A stretch of 64,000 bases of DNA from DAISIK01 sp036822055 (GCA_036822055.1 DAISIK010000007.1:42843-106842), one strand, 5' to 3'. Shown: positions 41,426 to 50,860, counted from the stretch's first letter. Numbers and translations are program-made. The notes: generated by a model not told the origin, from the letters alone.

Positions 41426-43087
41426 ATGTCAGATCCAATAACCTCCACTGGCGCCAGCCTGGAATGCGGTTGGGGACGCCTCATCTTCGGCCACACCTAT
41501 CCCGGCCCCGAGTCCGTCGCCCGGGAGATTCTTCGGGAAGCCAAGGGCAAACGCGATATCGCTCTCTACATCACCGACCCGCACATCGTCCTCAACACCG
41601 CTCCCCAGGCCCTCTTCCTAGACCCTTCCCACACCTTTCGGATCAACTTCTCAAACTATACGACCAACTCAACCACTCCCTCTGGCATCTCCGTTGGCAC
41701 GATCCACAGCGAGGAGGAGATCGCCGCCATCAATCGGATCTACCGGAGCCTCAACATGGTCGAGATCGATCCAGCCTACGTCTGGTCTGAGCGTGACAAC
41801 CCTCAATTTTTCTACGCCGTAGCCCGCAACCAGCTCAACGGCGAGGTTCTCGGTGCAGCCCTCGGCGTTGACCACATGCGCATCTTTGACGACATCGAAA
41901 ACGGTTCCAGCCTCTGGTCCCTTGGGGTCGATCCTCAAGCCACCCTCCCCGGCGTTGGAAAAGCCCTGGTCCAGTTTCTCATTGAGGAGTTCCAGCGAAG
42001 GGGGCGATCCCAAATGGATCTCTCTGTCCTCGGGGATAACACCCAAGCCATTAACCTTTACGAAAAGTTGGGCTTCCGAAAGGTCGCCGTCTTCGCCGTC
42101 AAACGTTGCAATCCAATCAACGAAAAACTCTACATCGATGAGTCTCCAAGCACTGGATACAATCCCTATGCCCGCATCATCATTGAAGAGGCCCTTCGCA
42201 GAGGGATCCATGTTCACCCCGATGATCCCCCCCGGGGCTATTTCACCCTTACCCTCGGGGGTCGTTCCATCGTGTGTCGGGAATCGCTCTCCGAAATGAC
42301 CTCCGCCGTGGCAATGAGCCGCTGCTCTGATAAGGCGCTCACCCGTAACCTCCTCGCCCAAGCCCAGATCAAAGTTCCCAGCCAAAAAACCCTCGACCCT
42401 CAATGCTCAGGTGCCGAGGCCTTCCTCCAGGAACATTCCCGGGTCGTTGTTAAACCAGCCGAGGGAGAACAGGGAAACGCGGTGGCTGTCGATCTTCGAT
42501 CGGTCGAGGAGATCCGCCAGGCTGCCGCCTTCGCCGCAAAATTTTGCGACACCGTTTTGATTGAACAGTTTGTCGAGGGTGAAGATCTGCGCATCATCAT
42601 CATTAATGGCCAACTCGTGGCCGCCGCTGTACGGAAACCGCCCGCCATCATCGGAACCGGCTCCCATACCGTTCGCCAGTTGATCGAAAAACTCAGTCGC
42701 CGTCGCGCCTCTGCCACTAACGGGGAAAGTAGCATCCCCCTCGACGAAGAAACCGAGCGATGTGTCCGCCTCGCCGGCTACGCCATGGAATCCATCCTGC
42801 CCGATGGAGTGCCCGTCACCGTCCGCAAAACCGCCAACCTTCACACCGGCGGCACCATTCACGATGTGACTGAGGCAATCCACCCAGCCCTCGCCGAAGC
42901 TGCCATTCTCGGGGCCGCCACCCTCAAGATTCCAGTCGTTGGCTTCGATCTTATTGTTCCATCCATTGAACATTCCGACTATGTTATCATTGAGGCAAAT
43001 GAGCGCCCGGGCCTCGCCAACCACGAGCCCCAGCCCACCGCTGAACGATTTATCGATTTCCTTTTTCCTAACTCCATCCGTACCTAA
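41426..43087 (+). CDS. ngg: N-acetylglutaminylglutamine synthetase (GNAT-ATP-grasp fusion)
   Basis: 553 aa from ATG 41426. The N-terminal half has a GNAT acetyltransferase domain (LWSLGVDPQATLPGVGKALVQ is the acetyl-CoA-binding loop; NTQAINLYEKLGFRKV), and the C-terminal half is ATP-grasp (VVKPAEGEQGNAVAVDLR; EDLRIIIINGQLVAA; FDLIVPS; IIEANERPGL). This two-domain order is diagnostic for NAGGN synthetase, which makes the acetylated dipeptide from glutamine. It follows asnO by 28 bp. The M42-family peptidase usually found next in NAGGN operons is missing; a purine nucleoside phosphorylase follows instead. Confidence 0.92.
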   Translation: MSDPITSTGASLECGWGRLIFGHTYPGPESVAREILREAKGKRDIALYITDPHIVLNTAPQALFLDPSHTFRINFSNYTTNSTTPSGISVGTIHSEEEIAAINRIYRSLNMVEIDPAYVWSERDNPQFFYAVARNQLNGEVLGAALGVDHMRIFDDIENGSSLWSLGVDPQATLPGVGKALVQFLIEEFQRRGRSQMDLSVLGDNTQAINLYEKLGFRKVAVFAVKRCNPINEKLYIDESPSTGYNPYARIIIEEALRRGIHVHPDDPPRGYFTLTLGGRSIVCRESLSEMTSAVAMSRCSDKALTRNLLAQAQIKVPSQKTLDPQCSGAEAFLQEHSRVVVKPAEGEQGNAVAVDLRSVEEIRQAAAFAAKFCDTVLIEQFVEGEDLRIIIINGQLVAAAVRKPPAIIGTGSHTVRQLIEKLSRRRASATNGESSIPLDEETERCVRLAGYAMESILPDGVPVTVRKTANLHTGGTIHDVTEAIHPALAEAAILGAATLKIPVVGFDLIVPSIEHSDYVIIEANERPGLANHEPQPTAERFIDFLFPNSIRT

Positions 43088-43102
43088 CCCTTCCTTCACC
43101 AG

Positions 43103-43924
43103 ATGAACACCCCCTCTGGCACTTTTGAAAGTGCTGCCAGCCACCTCTCGGCTCTCCTCCCCGGAAAACCGGACTTCGCCGTCGTCCTCGGCACCGGTCT
43201 CGGCGGTCTGCTCCACCGCATCGATCCCATCCTCACCGTCCCCTACGCTGAGATTCCAAACTTTCCCCGCCCAACCGTTGAATCCCACGATGGGAAGTTG
43301 GTCTACGGAACGATCGGCTCCAGGAAAGTCCTCTGTTTCTCGGGGCGCTTTCATTACTACGAAGGCTACTCCATGGAGCAGATCGTCCTCCCCGTTCGGG
43401 TCTCCAAGCTTTTGAATTGCGACTTTCTCATCCTTAGCAACGCTGCCGGTGGTCTCAACCCCGCCTACCGCAAAGGCGATCTCATGCTCGCCGAGGACCA
43501 CCTCAACCTCCTTCCCACCAACCCGCTCATCGGCCCCAATCACGATTCCCTAGGCCCCCGCTTCACCGACCTCTCTGCCCCTTACGACCCCAAACTCAAT
43601 CTCCACCTGACCAGGCTCGCCGCCGAGTCCGAAACCACCCTTCACCAGGGAGTTTATGTGGCTGTCCAGGGACCCATGCTGGAGACGAGGGCTGAGTACC
43701 GCTACCTACGGGCCATCGGTGCCGACGCGGTTGGTATGTCAACCGTCCCCGAGGTCATCGCCGCCAACCACTGCGGACTCCCTTGCGCAGCCATTTCTGT
43801 AATCACCGATGAATGCGATCCCGACCACTTGGAACCAATCAACGTCCCCGAAATCATTCGAGTGGCCGGGGAGGCCGAACCCCGCCTCGTTAACCTCATC
43901 GAAAAACTTGCCGCGATCGTTTGA
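43103..43924 (+). CDS. punA: Purine nucleoside phosphorylase (trimeric PNP-I family)
   Basis: 273 aa. PNP-I motifs are present: VLGTGLGGL (phosphate loop), GRFHYYEGYS, LSNAAGGLNP, VQGPMLETRAEYR and GADAVGMSTVPE. The enzyme splits inosine or guanosine into base and ribose 1-phosphate. At the base-recognition loop, where human PNP has Asn243 (VTN), the sequence reads VITDECDP, an Asp, which recalls the TDxD of methylthioadenosine phosphorylase. It therefore might accept 6-aminopurines. Starts 15 bp after ngg in the same orientation, and converges on glnS with 45 bp between. Confidence 0.92.
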   Translation: MNTPSGTFESAASHLSALLPGKPDFAVVLGTGLGGLLHRIDPILTVPYAEIPNFPRPTVESHDGKLVYGTIGSRKVLCFSGRFHYYEGYSMEQIVLPVRVSKLLNCDFLILSNAAGGLNPAYRKGDLMLAEDHLNLLPTNPLIGPNHDSLGPRFTDLSAPYDPKLNLHLTRLAAESETTLHQGVYVAVQGPMLETRAEYRYLRAIGADAVGMSTVPEVIAANHCGLPCAAISVITDECDPDHLEPINVPEIIRVAGEAEPRLVNLIEKLAAIV

Positions 43925-43969
43925 TCGCCGGGACGCCACTGACTGGGGGAGATTTCCTCAATCCCTCCC

Positions 43970-45631
43970 TCAATTTTTGGGGAATGAGTCTTTCAAGGCC
44001 ACTACCCGGTTGAAAACGGGTGCCCCTGCCTTGGAATCGAGATCCGGAGCGAAGTAACCGATCCTTTCAAACTGTACTGCAGACCCAATCGGGATTTCTC
44101 CAAGGGAAGGTTCCATCCACACCCTTGCGATGACCTCTGAATCAGGACGGAGTAGCTCGGTAAAATCGCGCTCCTTCTCGGCATCGGGACGCTCCACAGA
44201 GAAGAGGCGCTCGTAGATCCGCGCCTCTCCCTCTATCGCATCATCCGCATTCACCCAGTGAATCACCCCTTTAACCTTTCTCCCCTCCGGAGGCCTTCCC
44301 AGGGTTTCCCGGTCCGCCGTGCAGTGGAGGGCTGATACCCGACCCGAAGCATCTTTGATCACCGCATCACACCGGATTACGAACCCATGCCGTAGCCGCA
44401 CTTCCTTTCCAGGAGCCAATCGGAAAAATTTCTTCGGAGCGTCCTCCATGAAGTCATCCCGCTCAATCAAGAGATGCTTCCCCAGCTTCAAAATACGATT
44501 ACCCTTACCCTCGTCCTCCGGGTTGTTGAGCGCCTCAACCTCCACTACTTCCCCGTCCTCCAGATTGGACAAAACAATCGGCAGGGGATTCAGCACCGCC
44601 ATCCGCCGCTCAGCCCTCCGATTCAAAACCTCTCGAATGGCATGTTCGAATAGGGCGAGGTCCGTAACTCCGGTGAATCGGGTTACTCCGATCAGTTCGC
44701 AAAAGCGGCGCACCGCTTCCGGGGGCACTCCCCGCCTCCGAATGCCGCTCAAGGTCGGCATCCGGGGATCGTTCCAGCCCCGCACCAGGCCCCGGTCAAC
44801 GAGTTCCTTCAGCTTCCGCTTGCTCATCACCGTGTAGGTCAAATTCAACCTCGCAAACTCGTATTGGCGGGACGGATAAATGCCCAGCTTGTCGATGAAC
44901 CAATCGTAGAGCGGGCGGTGATCCTCGAACTCCAGGGTGCAAATGGAGTGCGTTACCTCCTCAATGGCATCACTCTGCCCATGGGCGAAATCATAGGACG
45001 GATAGATACACCAGAGATTGCCCGTGCGATGGTGGTGATCCCGCCGCACTCGATAAAGCACCGGATCGCGCATGTTCAAATTTGGGTGACCCATATCAAC
45101 CTTGGCCCGCAGCGTAAGGCTCCCGTCCGGAAACTCCCCCGCTCGCATCCGCGAAAATAGGTCGCGATTCTCCTCGGGCAACCGCTCCCGAAAGGGGCTG
45201 TTTCGTCCCGGCTCGACAAGGCTGCCCCGGTAGCTTCGCATCTCCTCTGCAGTCAGCTCACAGACATAGGCCAGCCCCATTTCGATCAATTGCACGGCAT
45301 AGCCGTAGAGCCGTTCGAAGTAATCCGATGTGTAGCATTCGCGATCCCATTCGAAGCCCAGCCATCGAACATCCTCCTTAATCGATTCCACGTATTCAGA
45401 ATCCTCCTTCGCAGGATTCGTATCATCGAAACGTAGGTTGCACTTACCTCCAAACTCCTCCGCCAATCCGAAATTAAGACAGATCGACTTCGCATGCCCG
45501 AGATGGAGGTATCCATTCGGCTCGGGAGGAAAACGAGTCTGCAGCCGTCCTCCGCCCTCCCTACCCGCCAGGTCGGCGGCCACAATCTGGCGGATGAAAT
45601 CTTTTGGGGTTGGATCGTTAGTTTCAGTCAT
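43970..45631 (-). CDS. glnS: Glutaminyl-tRNA synthetase
   Basis: 553-aa class I aminoacyl-tRNA synthetase. It carries FPPEPNGYLHLGHAKS (HIGH-type signature), LRFDDTNPAKED, YPSYDFAHGQSD, and VMSKRKL, the KMSKS-type loop. The C-terminal anticodon-binding beta-barrels (RLAPGKEVRLRHGFVIRCD) fit GlnRS and distinguish it from GluRS. Direct glutaminylation by GlnRS means the cell need not rely on the GatCAB route for this tRNA. It is preceded by a 316-bp gap and probably monocistronic. Confidence 0.96.
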   Translation of the reverse strand: MTETNDPTPKDFIRQIVAADLAGREGGGRLQTRFPPEPNGYLHLGHAKSICLNFGLAEEFGGKCNLRFDDTNPAKEDSEYVESIKEDVRWLGFEWDRECYTSDYFERLYGYAVQLIEMGLAYVCELTAEEMRSYRGSLVEPGRNSPFRERLPEENRDLFSRMRAGEFPDGSLTLRAKVDMGHPNLNMRDPVLYRVRRDHHHRTGNLWCIYPSYDFAHGQSDAIEEVTHSICTLEFEDHRPLYDWFIDKLGIYPSRQYEFARLNLTYTVMSKRKLKELVDRGLVRGWNDPRMPTLSGIRRRGVPPEAVRRFCELIGVTRFTGVTDLALFEHAIREVLNRRAERRMAVLNPLPIVLSNLEDGEVVEVEALNNPEDEGKGNRILKLGKHLLIERDDFMEDAPKKFFRLAPGKEVRLRHGFVIRCDAVIKDASGRVSALHCTADRETLGRPPEGRKVKGVIHWVNADDAIEGEARIYERLFSVERPDAEKERDFTELLRPDSEVIARVWMEPSLGEIPIGSAVQFERIGYFAPDLDSKAGAPVFNRVVALKDSFPKN

Positions 45632-45947
45632 GGAAAACCTAATAGCTGACCCCGATCCGTAATCAAGGTCGAGCCCGAAGAGCGACCCGCGCCCGCGAAT
45701 TCAGAGATCAAATCACCTCTCATCAATCGGATCGTCAACAGACGGAGAACCATCTCACCGACGAGCATCTCCCAACGCGAACCACCGCCCCGAACCAGGG
45801 TTGTCTTAAATTGCGCCTACGCCTTATCACTCGGAGGCTCAAATTGGGGATAATGAAAATGCCCAATCGGGGCCAAAATTGAAATCGGGACCACTTCACC
45901 CGAACCGGGGCGAGCATTGCTTACCCCCCACGCTCCAACCCGCAAAA
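45632..45947. other. 316-bp region upstream of glnS
   Basis: Holds no gene that I can support. A 60-codon minus-strand frame (45735-45917) has no ribosome site and Arg/Trp-rich composition, and is rejected. A 6-bp inverted repeat around 13 nt (45843-45867) is listed separately. An A+T-richer stretch around 45840-45880 stands out from its surroundings and may hold the glnS promoter. Confidence 0.4.
45843..45867. promoter_or_regulatory. Inverted repeat upstream of glnS
   Basis: ATTGGG (45843-45848) and CCCAAT (45862-45867) are perfect inverted repeats around 13 A-rich bases. The spacing between half-site centres is 19 bp, close to two helical turns, as in an operator for a dimeric regulator. 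On the minus strand it would lie about 210 bp before glnS. Short and possibly chance. Confidence 0.22.
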
Positions 45948-47672
45948 TCACTTGACCGGACGGCGCTGCCGACATCCCAACCAAACGAGAATCGCACCAA
46001 AAATCGCCTGGGATCCCAGCAAAATGACTCCGGCCTCAAAGTTTGGGATTACCTCCCGGTTTACACGAACCACCGCGTCGTAGAGGGGATCGTCGCGAAA
46101 TGCTCCTAAATAAACCGCCCAGCCCCAGTAGGCCGAAATGAGCGGCCGGAAAAGCCAAATCAAAACATCAGGAAGCGCCAGAACGATCCCCGAGAGCGGC
46201 AGCTGAAAGCCCACCAAGTAGATCGAGAGAAGCTGGGCCCGGTCTTCGGATTTCAGCAGCGCTGAGAATCCCAGACAAATCCAGGACATTGCCACGGTGA
46301 CTAAAACAAGCCCCACCGCCTGCTCAAAGAGATCGCCCGGAAACCTGCAAACTGCTTTCACAAAAAGGGCCATCCACAAACCTTGCCCCGCCGCCAGGAT
46401 CCCCACGAAACAAAGCTTGGAGCTTACATAGGCTCCAACTGAGAGACCCCGCAGGCGCTCTTTTTCAAAGAGATCTCGCTCCCCGGCAATTTCCCGCGAA
46501 CCGTTGTTGCTACCGACCAACCCCAGCAAGATGACCTGAAAGAGAATCAATCCGGAGACCAGAGATCCATTCTCTATTGCTCGAAGGGTGTCCTCAAACC
46601 GCTCCCGGATCAACCGGCCCATCCCCCCGGTCGATCCCTCGCTCCACAACCCCCCCGCTGCCGGAAGTCCATCCAGAGCGAAAATCACCACCAGGAGGGG
46701 AAAGCCAAAGGTGATCGCCAAGGTTAAACCCAAAATTGCCCGGTCTCGGAAAAAGAGCCTTAGCCGCCTTCGCATCAACGTCGAAAACTGTTCGAATCCC
46801 CGAAACCTGGTCGCGAGAGCACTCACTTTTACCGGCTCTTCCATCGAACCACGGTCGCTCAATGGCAGCTCTGGATCCCGCCCCGTCTCAGGCTCCACTT
46901 CAGCCCCAAGCTCACCCGCCCGGTCTCTCCATCGGTCCACCCATTCCTCCGCTGGCAGCTTTGCCAGGGCCCGATAGAGGTCCACCGCATCCTCAATCTG
47001 AAACCATTCTCGCAGACCCGTCCAGCTTCCCGAGTAGGCCACCCCACCCCCATACAGAACGGTTATCGCATCGAAACGGGGAAGCTGCGCCAGATTGTGG
47101 ATGATGTTCACAAAGGTGGCTCCGCGTTCCCGGTTCAACCGTTCCAGAAGGCTCAAGATCTCGTCCTCCGCCGCCGGGTCCAGACCGGTTGTCACTTCAT
47201 CGCAGAGGTAAACTCGGGGATCCGGGACCATCTCCAGCGCCAGGGCCAGCCGCCGCTGCTGCCCCCCGCTGAGCATCCCCACCCGGCTCCCGGCAATCCC
47301 ATCCAGGCTCGTTTCTTGCAAAACCCGTTCAACAACCCCGTTCCTCTCCGGGCCACTCAGGTGCATTCTTGCCGTGTCCTCCAGAACCTCGCGAACCGTC
47401 AAAAGCCGATGTGCCAGACAAAACTGGGGCACATAACCAACCTTTCCCACGAGACTCTCCGGTACCCGGATTGTCTCCTCGCCCAGGCAACACTTACCGC
47501 GATAGGGTACTGCCCCGAGAAAAGCACGCATCAGGGTAGTTTTGCCGCAACCCGAAGGGCCGACCAAGGCATTCATCTTCCCTCCCGCGAACTCAACCGA
47601 AACCCCGCTGAGGATCGGTTCATCCCGGCCCGGAAACCGAACCTCCAGCTCCTCAGCCCTGAGCAAATCCAT
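45948..47672 (-). CDS. ABCG-type (White family-like) ABC transporter, ATPase fused to permease
   Basis: 574 aa from ATG 47670-47672; the longer open frame overlaps the upstream glycosyltransferase gene by 188 bp and is not supported. The ATPase comes first: GPSGCGKTTL (Walker A), VGYVPQFCLAHRLLTVREVL, LSGGQQRRLALALE (signature), VYLCDEVTTGLDP (Walker B) and NIIHNL at the switch. The permease follows, with about six helices (LGLTLAITFGFPLLVVIFAL; LILFQVILLGLVG; ILAAGQGLWMALF; AVGLVLVTVAMSWICLG; YLVGFQLPLSGIVLALP; FEAGVILLGSQAIFGAILVWL). NBD-TMD order is that of ABCG lipid exporters. It is the last gene of an operon with a ketosynthase, SDR and glycosyltransferase. Confidence 0.9.
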   Translation of the reverse strand: MDLLRAEELEVRFPGRDEPILSGVSVEFAGGKMNALVGPSGCGKTTLMRAFLGAVPYRGKCCLGEETIRVPESLVGKVGYVPQFCLAHRLLTVREVLEDTARMHLSGPERNGVVERVLQETSLDGIAGSRVGMLSGGQQRRLALALEMVPDPRVYLCDEVTTGLDPAAEDEILSLLERLNRERGATFVNIIHNLAQLPRFDAITVLYGGGVAYSGSWTGLREWFQIEDAVDLYRALAKLPAEEWVDRWRDRAGELGAEVEPETGRDPELPLSDRGSMEEPVKVSALATRFRGFEQFSTLMRRRLRLFFRDRAILGLTLAITFGFPLLVVIFALDGLPAAGGLWSEGSTGGMGRLIRERFEDTLRAIENGSLVSGLILFQVILLGLVGSNNGSREIAGERDLFEKERLRGLSVGAYVSSKLCFVGILAAGQGLWMALFVKAVCRFPGDLFEQAVGLVLVTVAMSWICLGFSALLKSEDRAQLLSIYLVGFQLPLSGIVLALPDVLIWLFRPLISAYWGWAVYLGAFRDDPLYDAVVRVNREVIPNFEAGVILLGSQAIFGAILVWLGCRQRRPVK

Positions 47673-48762
47673 TGCGTTTTTCCCCCACAGCCTCCCGGAT
47701 AAACTCCAGCATTTCCTTAGCCCGCTCCTCAGCACCAAAGCGCTTTTGGATAAAGCTTCCGGCAAATTCAGCCACCACCCCGCCCTCCGAAGCATGCCAT
47801 CCCCAGTGTTCCACCGCGCTCCGAAATGCTGCGGCCCCATCCTTGGGCTGGAGTAGCTCGCCCGTCTGCCCGGGCAGCATCGTCTCCTTTACCCCCTCAA
47901 TATCAAAAGCCACCACCGCCAAACCCCAAGCTTGGGCTTCAATCAAAGCATTTGGCAAGCCTTCCTCCATCGACGCCGTGACCATCAGGTCTGCCGCCGC
48001 CAGATATTCTTCAGGCGTTTCGGAGGCTCCCATGAAGTGAATCTTCGGATGGATTCTCCATTTTCGCTCCAAACCAATTCGCCCTTTTCCGTCTCCGACC
48101 AAAACCAGGCGCCAGTCTCCCGCCAGGGGCGCCAGAGCATCGATCAACCAGCCTACTCGCTTTCCCGGCACAAATGAACCCAGATAGAGAAAAAGGCGCG
48201 TCTCCTCGCTGAGTCCCATCCTGGTTCTTACCCTGGTGCGAAGAGCGTGCAGCTCCCCTTTTCGGGGAACGGGCCGGAGCAAACCGTTTCGAACCACCCT
48301 CAACTTCTCCCGAGACACCAGGCCCTCGGTCAGTAGCCGATTTGCTCCAGCCTCGGAATTCGCAATCACTCGGTCGGTCTCCCGTAGTGCCCGGCGATAG
48401 GCCAGAGGAAGGAAGCGTCTCGTCCGAAAGGTCGCGACGGTTGCCGCCTGCGGAATGCGGCGCCCTAGCAACGAGGCATAGCGATGGCCATTGCGCCCAA
48501 AAAACACCATCGCGTCGGGTATCCATTCTTTGAGTACATCTGCCAGGCGCGGTGCGTACCAGTTGAGGCATCGATCCTTTTGCTGCAGGGCGATCCGGTG
48601 CAGTTCGGGGCTCTCCCGCAAACGCGCCTCCAGGGCTCCCCCAGGCCGATAGGTTATCAAGACAACCTCTTCCCCCTGCTCCTGCCAATAGCGGCTCAGG
48701 GAGATGGCTTGGCTCTCAGTTCCCCCCATGCGGAGATAGTCCTGGATCACTGCAATTCTCAT
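47653..48762 (-). CDS. Glycosyltransferase family 4 (GT-B fold)
   Basis: 369-aa cytoplasmic glycosyltransferase. N-terminal GT-B half: MRIAVIQDYLRMGGTESQA, the donor-independent Gly loop. C-terminal half: LFLYLGSFVPGKRVGWLIDAL, VLVGDGKG, IHFMGASETPEEYLAAADLMV, and the EX7E motif in SMEEGLPNALIEAQAWG, all typical of retaining GT4 enzymes. The acceptor is unknown. The stop overlaps the ABC transporter start by 20 bp and the start is 7 bp after the SDR stop, so it belongs to the same operon. Most likely it glycosylates the product of the upstream lipid-type genes before export. Confidence 0.92.
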   Translation of the reverse strand: MRIAVIQDYLRMGGTESQAISLSRYWQEQGEEVVLITYRPGGALEARLRESPELHRIALQQKDRCLNWYAPRLADVLKEWIPDAMVFFGRNGHRYASLLGRRIPQAATVATFRTRRFLPLAYRRALRETDRVIANSEAGANRLLTEGLVSREKLRVVRNGLLRPVPRKGELHALRTRVRTRMGLSEETRLFLYLGSFVPGKRVGWLIDALAPLAGDWRLVLVGDGKGRIGLERKWRIHPKIHFMGASETPEEYLAAADLMVTASMEEGLPNALIEAQAWGLAVVAFDIEGVKETMLPGQTGELLQPKDGAAAFRSAVEHWGWHASEGGVVAEFAGSFIQKRFGAEERAKEMLEFIREAVGEKRNGFAQG

Positions 48763-48769
48763 GGATTCC

Positions 48770-49603
48770 TCAGGGGCAGCGGTAGTATCTTCGAATTAAC
48801 CAACGAATCCAGCTTCCCGGCAAAAATCGCCCTCCCGTCGCAGCCAATCGTGCCTGAAAAAACGAACCGGTCCGGTAGGTTCCGGACTTCCCCTTCCGCA
48901 GGATCCTCAGGAGATCGGCAGCCGCTTTTTCCGGTGGTGGTGCCAGCCTCAAATGATGCTCCGCCCGCTCCCAAGCAGCTGCCTCACGATCGCTCATCGT
49001 TTCGACCGTTGCCTTTGTGTTGTCGTTGAAGGAAGTGCAAAAATCACCTGGACGAAGGTCGATAAAACAAAAGTCGGATCGATTATTTTCCAGCATCAGC
49101 GACTGGGTAAAGTGAGCCAAACCTGCCTTCGCTGCGTTGTAGACCCCAAAGCCGGGCATCGGCAAATCCGCCGTCAGGGACGCCACGTTAACCACCGCCC
49201 CAGCCCCTCCGTCCAGCATAGAAGGGAGGAGTTCTCTCACCAGTTCCATCGGCGCCCCAAGCAAAACCCTCAGCTGCTTTTCAATCCCATCTGGATCGCA
49301 TCGCTCAAAAAATCCAAAGTCTGCGTAGCCCGCGTTGTTTACCAGAATCTGCGGCACCCCATGGGCTGCCACCATCGCCTCAACCTGCTCTCGCAGACGC
49401 TCGCGCGGCCAGCTTAGGTCCAGGCTTTCCCCGCTCACGCCATCCCCCCAATCGGCCCGTTTCCCATCCCGTGCCGTTGCCACCACCTCAATCTTCTGGT
49501 CCGCTAGCGCCCGGCAAATTGCCTTGCCGATCCCCGAGCTCCCGCCCGTCACCCAAGCCCTGGCGTATCTCCCGCCTGGACTCTCAGGAAGCTTCCCCCT
49601 CAT
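48770..49603 (-). CDS. Short-chain dehydrogenase/reductase
   Basis: 277 aa. Classical SDR: VTGGSSGIGKAI (NAD(P) loop), LVNNAGYADFGFF, NVASLTADLPMPGFG with the Ser, YNAAKAGLAHF (YxxxK catalytic), and DLRPGDFCT. The C-terminal ~40 residues are basic and hydrophobic (FFQARLAATGGRFLPGSWIRWLIRRYY), resembling a membrane-associating tail. I place the start at ATG 49601-49603, which overlaps the ketosynthase stop as ATGA; the track frame starting at 49624 lies inside that gene. In context it may reduce a 3-oxoacyl intermediate. Confidence 0.9.
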   Translation of the reverse strand: MRGKLPESPGGRYARAWVTGGSSGIGKAICRALADQKIEVVATARDGKRADWGDGVSGESLDLSWPRERLREQVEAMVAAHGVPQILVNNAGYADFGFFERCDPDGIEKQLRVLLGAPMELVRELLPSMLDGGAGAVVNVASLTADLPMPGFGVYNAAKAGLAHFTQSLMLENNRSDFCFIDLRPGDFCTSFNDNTKATVETMSDREAAAWERAEHHLRLAPPPEKAAADLLRILRKGKSGTYRTGSFFQARLAATGGRFLPGSWIRWLIRRYYRCP

Positions 49604-50856
49604 GGCTTTCCAAAGGCCAAGCACACGTTAGCCCCGCCAAAGCCACTGCTGTTCGATAGAAAAGTTTCGATCGCCCCCTCCCGCGGTTGGGTCACCAAAT
49701 CCAGCCCGACAGCCTCTTCATCCGGCTCCTCCAGATGCGCCGTCCCAGGAATCATCCCTGCATTCATGGCCAGAATCGAAAGGCCTGCCTCCAGCGCACT
49801 GGCCATTGAAAGAGCGTGGCCAGTCTGGCTTTTGGTGCTACTGATCGCCGGGCTGTGGCGCTCTCCGAAGACCCGCCGCAGGGCACGGATCTCGGCGAGG
49901 TCGCCCAGAGGAGTTGAGGGCGCGTGGGCGTTGATATAGTCCACATCACTCACGCTCAAATCTGCCCGCCTCAAGGCCTGCTCCATCGCCCTGCGCAGAC
50001 CGTCCCCCTCAGCCTCCGGGAGTACTGCACTGTAGCCGTCTGATGCTTGTCCGTAACCAAGCATCCGCGCGAGAATCGAGCCCCCACGAGCTCGCGCCGT
50101 TTCCTCATTTTCCAGAATCAGGCAAACTGCCCCACCCGTTCCGACAAAACCGTCTCGTTGACGATCAAAGGGACGGGAGGCTGTTTCGGGGTCCGGATTG
50201 GTTGACAGAGCACGCATTGAGGCAAAGGGAAGGATGCAGTCCCTGTTTCCATCTTCAGCACCCACCACCAACATCCGTTCCTGCCGCCCCGCGATGATTT
50301 CCTCAAAGGCCAACCCCAACGCGTGAGCCGAAGAGGCGCACGCCGACACAAACCCACAGGTCGAGCCCTTGATCCGAAACTGGGAAGCTAAATTAAAGTT
50401 CAGGGTGCCTGCAATCGAAGCGACAATCGCCTTTGGCTGAGATCGCTCCGCCCCAAATTCATTAAGGTAGTTCAAATGATGAACGAGAAAGGATGTTGAA
50501 CCGGCCGATGCCGTGTACAGGCCCGTCCGCTCGTCTGAAATAGCGTCTAGCGACAGGCCCGCCTCCTCCAATGCCTGAACCACCGCACAATAACCGTAAA
50601 GCGCGTGGGGCGATAGACTTCTCAAAAAGGACCGATTGATTCGATAACGGTCGGGAAAGGTCCAATCCTCCTGGTCGGTCCCCGAAGTCTCAAATCCCTT
50701 GATCGTTCCCATCACCTTTACCGGAATTTTACTATCGCTGAAGGGCAGGTAGGTTTCGATCCCATTCTTCATCGAGCGCAGGCTGGAAACCACCTCTCTG
50801 CGGTCGTTGCCAATGCTCGTGATGAATCCGAGACCTGTGATGACGACACTGTCCAT
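49600..50856 (-). CDS. Beta-ketoacyl synthase (FabF/KAS-II-like)
   Basis: 418-aa thiolase-fold condensing enzyme. It starts VVITGLGFITSIGND like FabF. The Cys-His-His triad is intact: Cys173 (SACASSAHA), His311 (NAHAPSTPLGD) and His347 (SQTGHALSMASALEA). FabF of central fatty acid synthesis would normally sit in a fab cluster; here it is followed by an SDR, a glycosyltransferase and an exporter, so it more likely makes a specialised acyl or aryl-polyene-like chain. No acyl carrier protein is in the window unless a small ORF just upstream has an unrecognised role. The SDR start overlaps its stop by ATGA. Confidence 0.9.
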   Translation of the reverse strand: MDSVVITGLGFITSIGNDRREVVSSLRSMKNGIETYLPFSDSKIPVKVMGTIKGFETSGTDQEDWTFPDRYRINRSFLRSLSPHALYGYCAVVQALEEAGLSLDAISDERTGLYTASAGSTSFLVHHLNYLNEFGAERSQPKAIVASIAGTLNFNLASQFRIKGSTCGFVSACASSAHALGLAFEEIIAGRQERMLVVGAEDGNRDCILPFASMRALSTNPDPETASRPFDRQRDGFVGTGGAVCLILENEETARARGGSILARMLGYGQASDGYSAVLPEAEGDGLRRAMEQALRRADLSVSDVDYINAHAPSTPLGDLAEIRALRRVFGERHSPAISSTKSQTGHALSMASALEAGLSILAMNAGMIPGTAHLEEPDEEAVGLDLVTQPREGAIETFLSNSSGFGGANVCLAFGKP

Positions 50857-50860
50857 CGTG

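Noticed and set aside
45735..45917. 60-codon minus-strand frame upstream of glnS
   Set aside because: Arg/Trp-rich composition, no ribosome binding site and no conserved features; more likely a chance frame in the 316-bp gap.
45948..47840. Longer 630-codon reading of the ABCG-type gene
   Set aside because: The first 56 codons overlap the glycosyltransferase gene and show no homology; ATG 47670-47672 fits the family and gives a 20-bp overlap.
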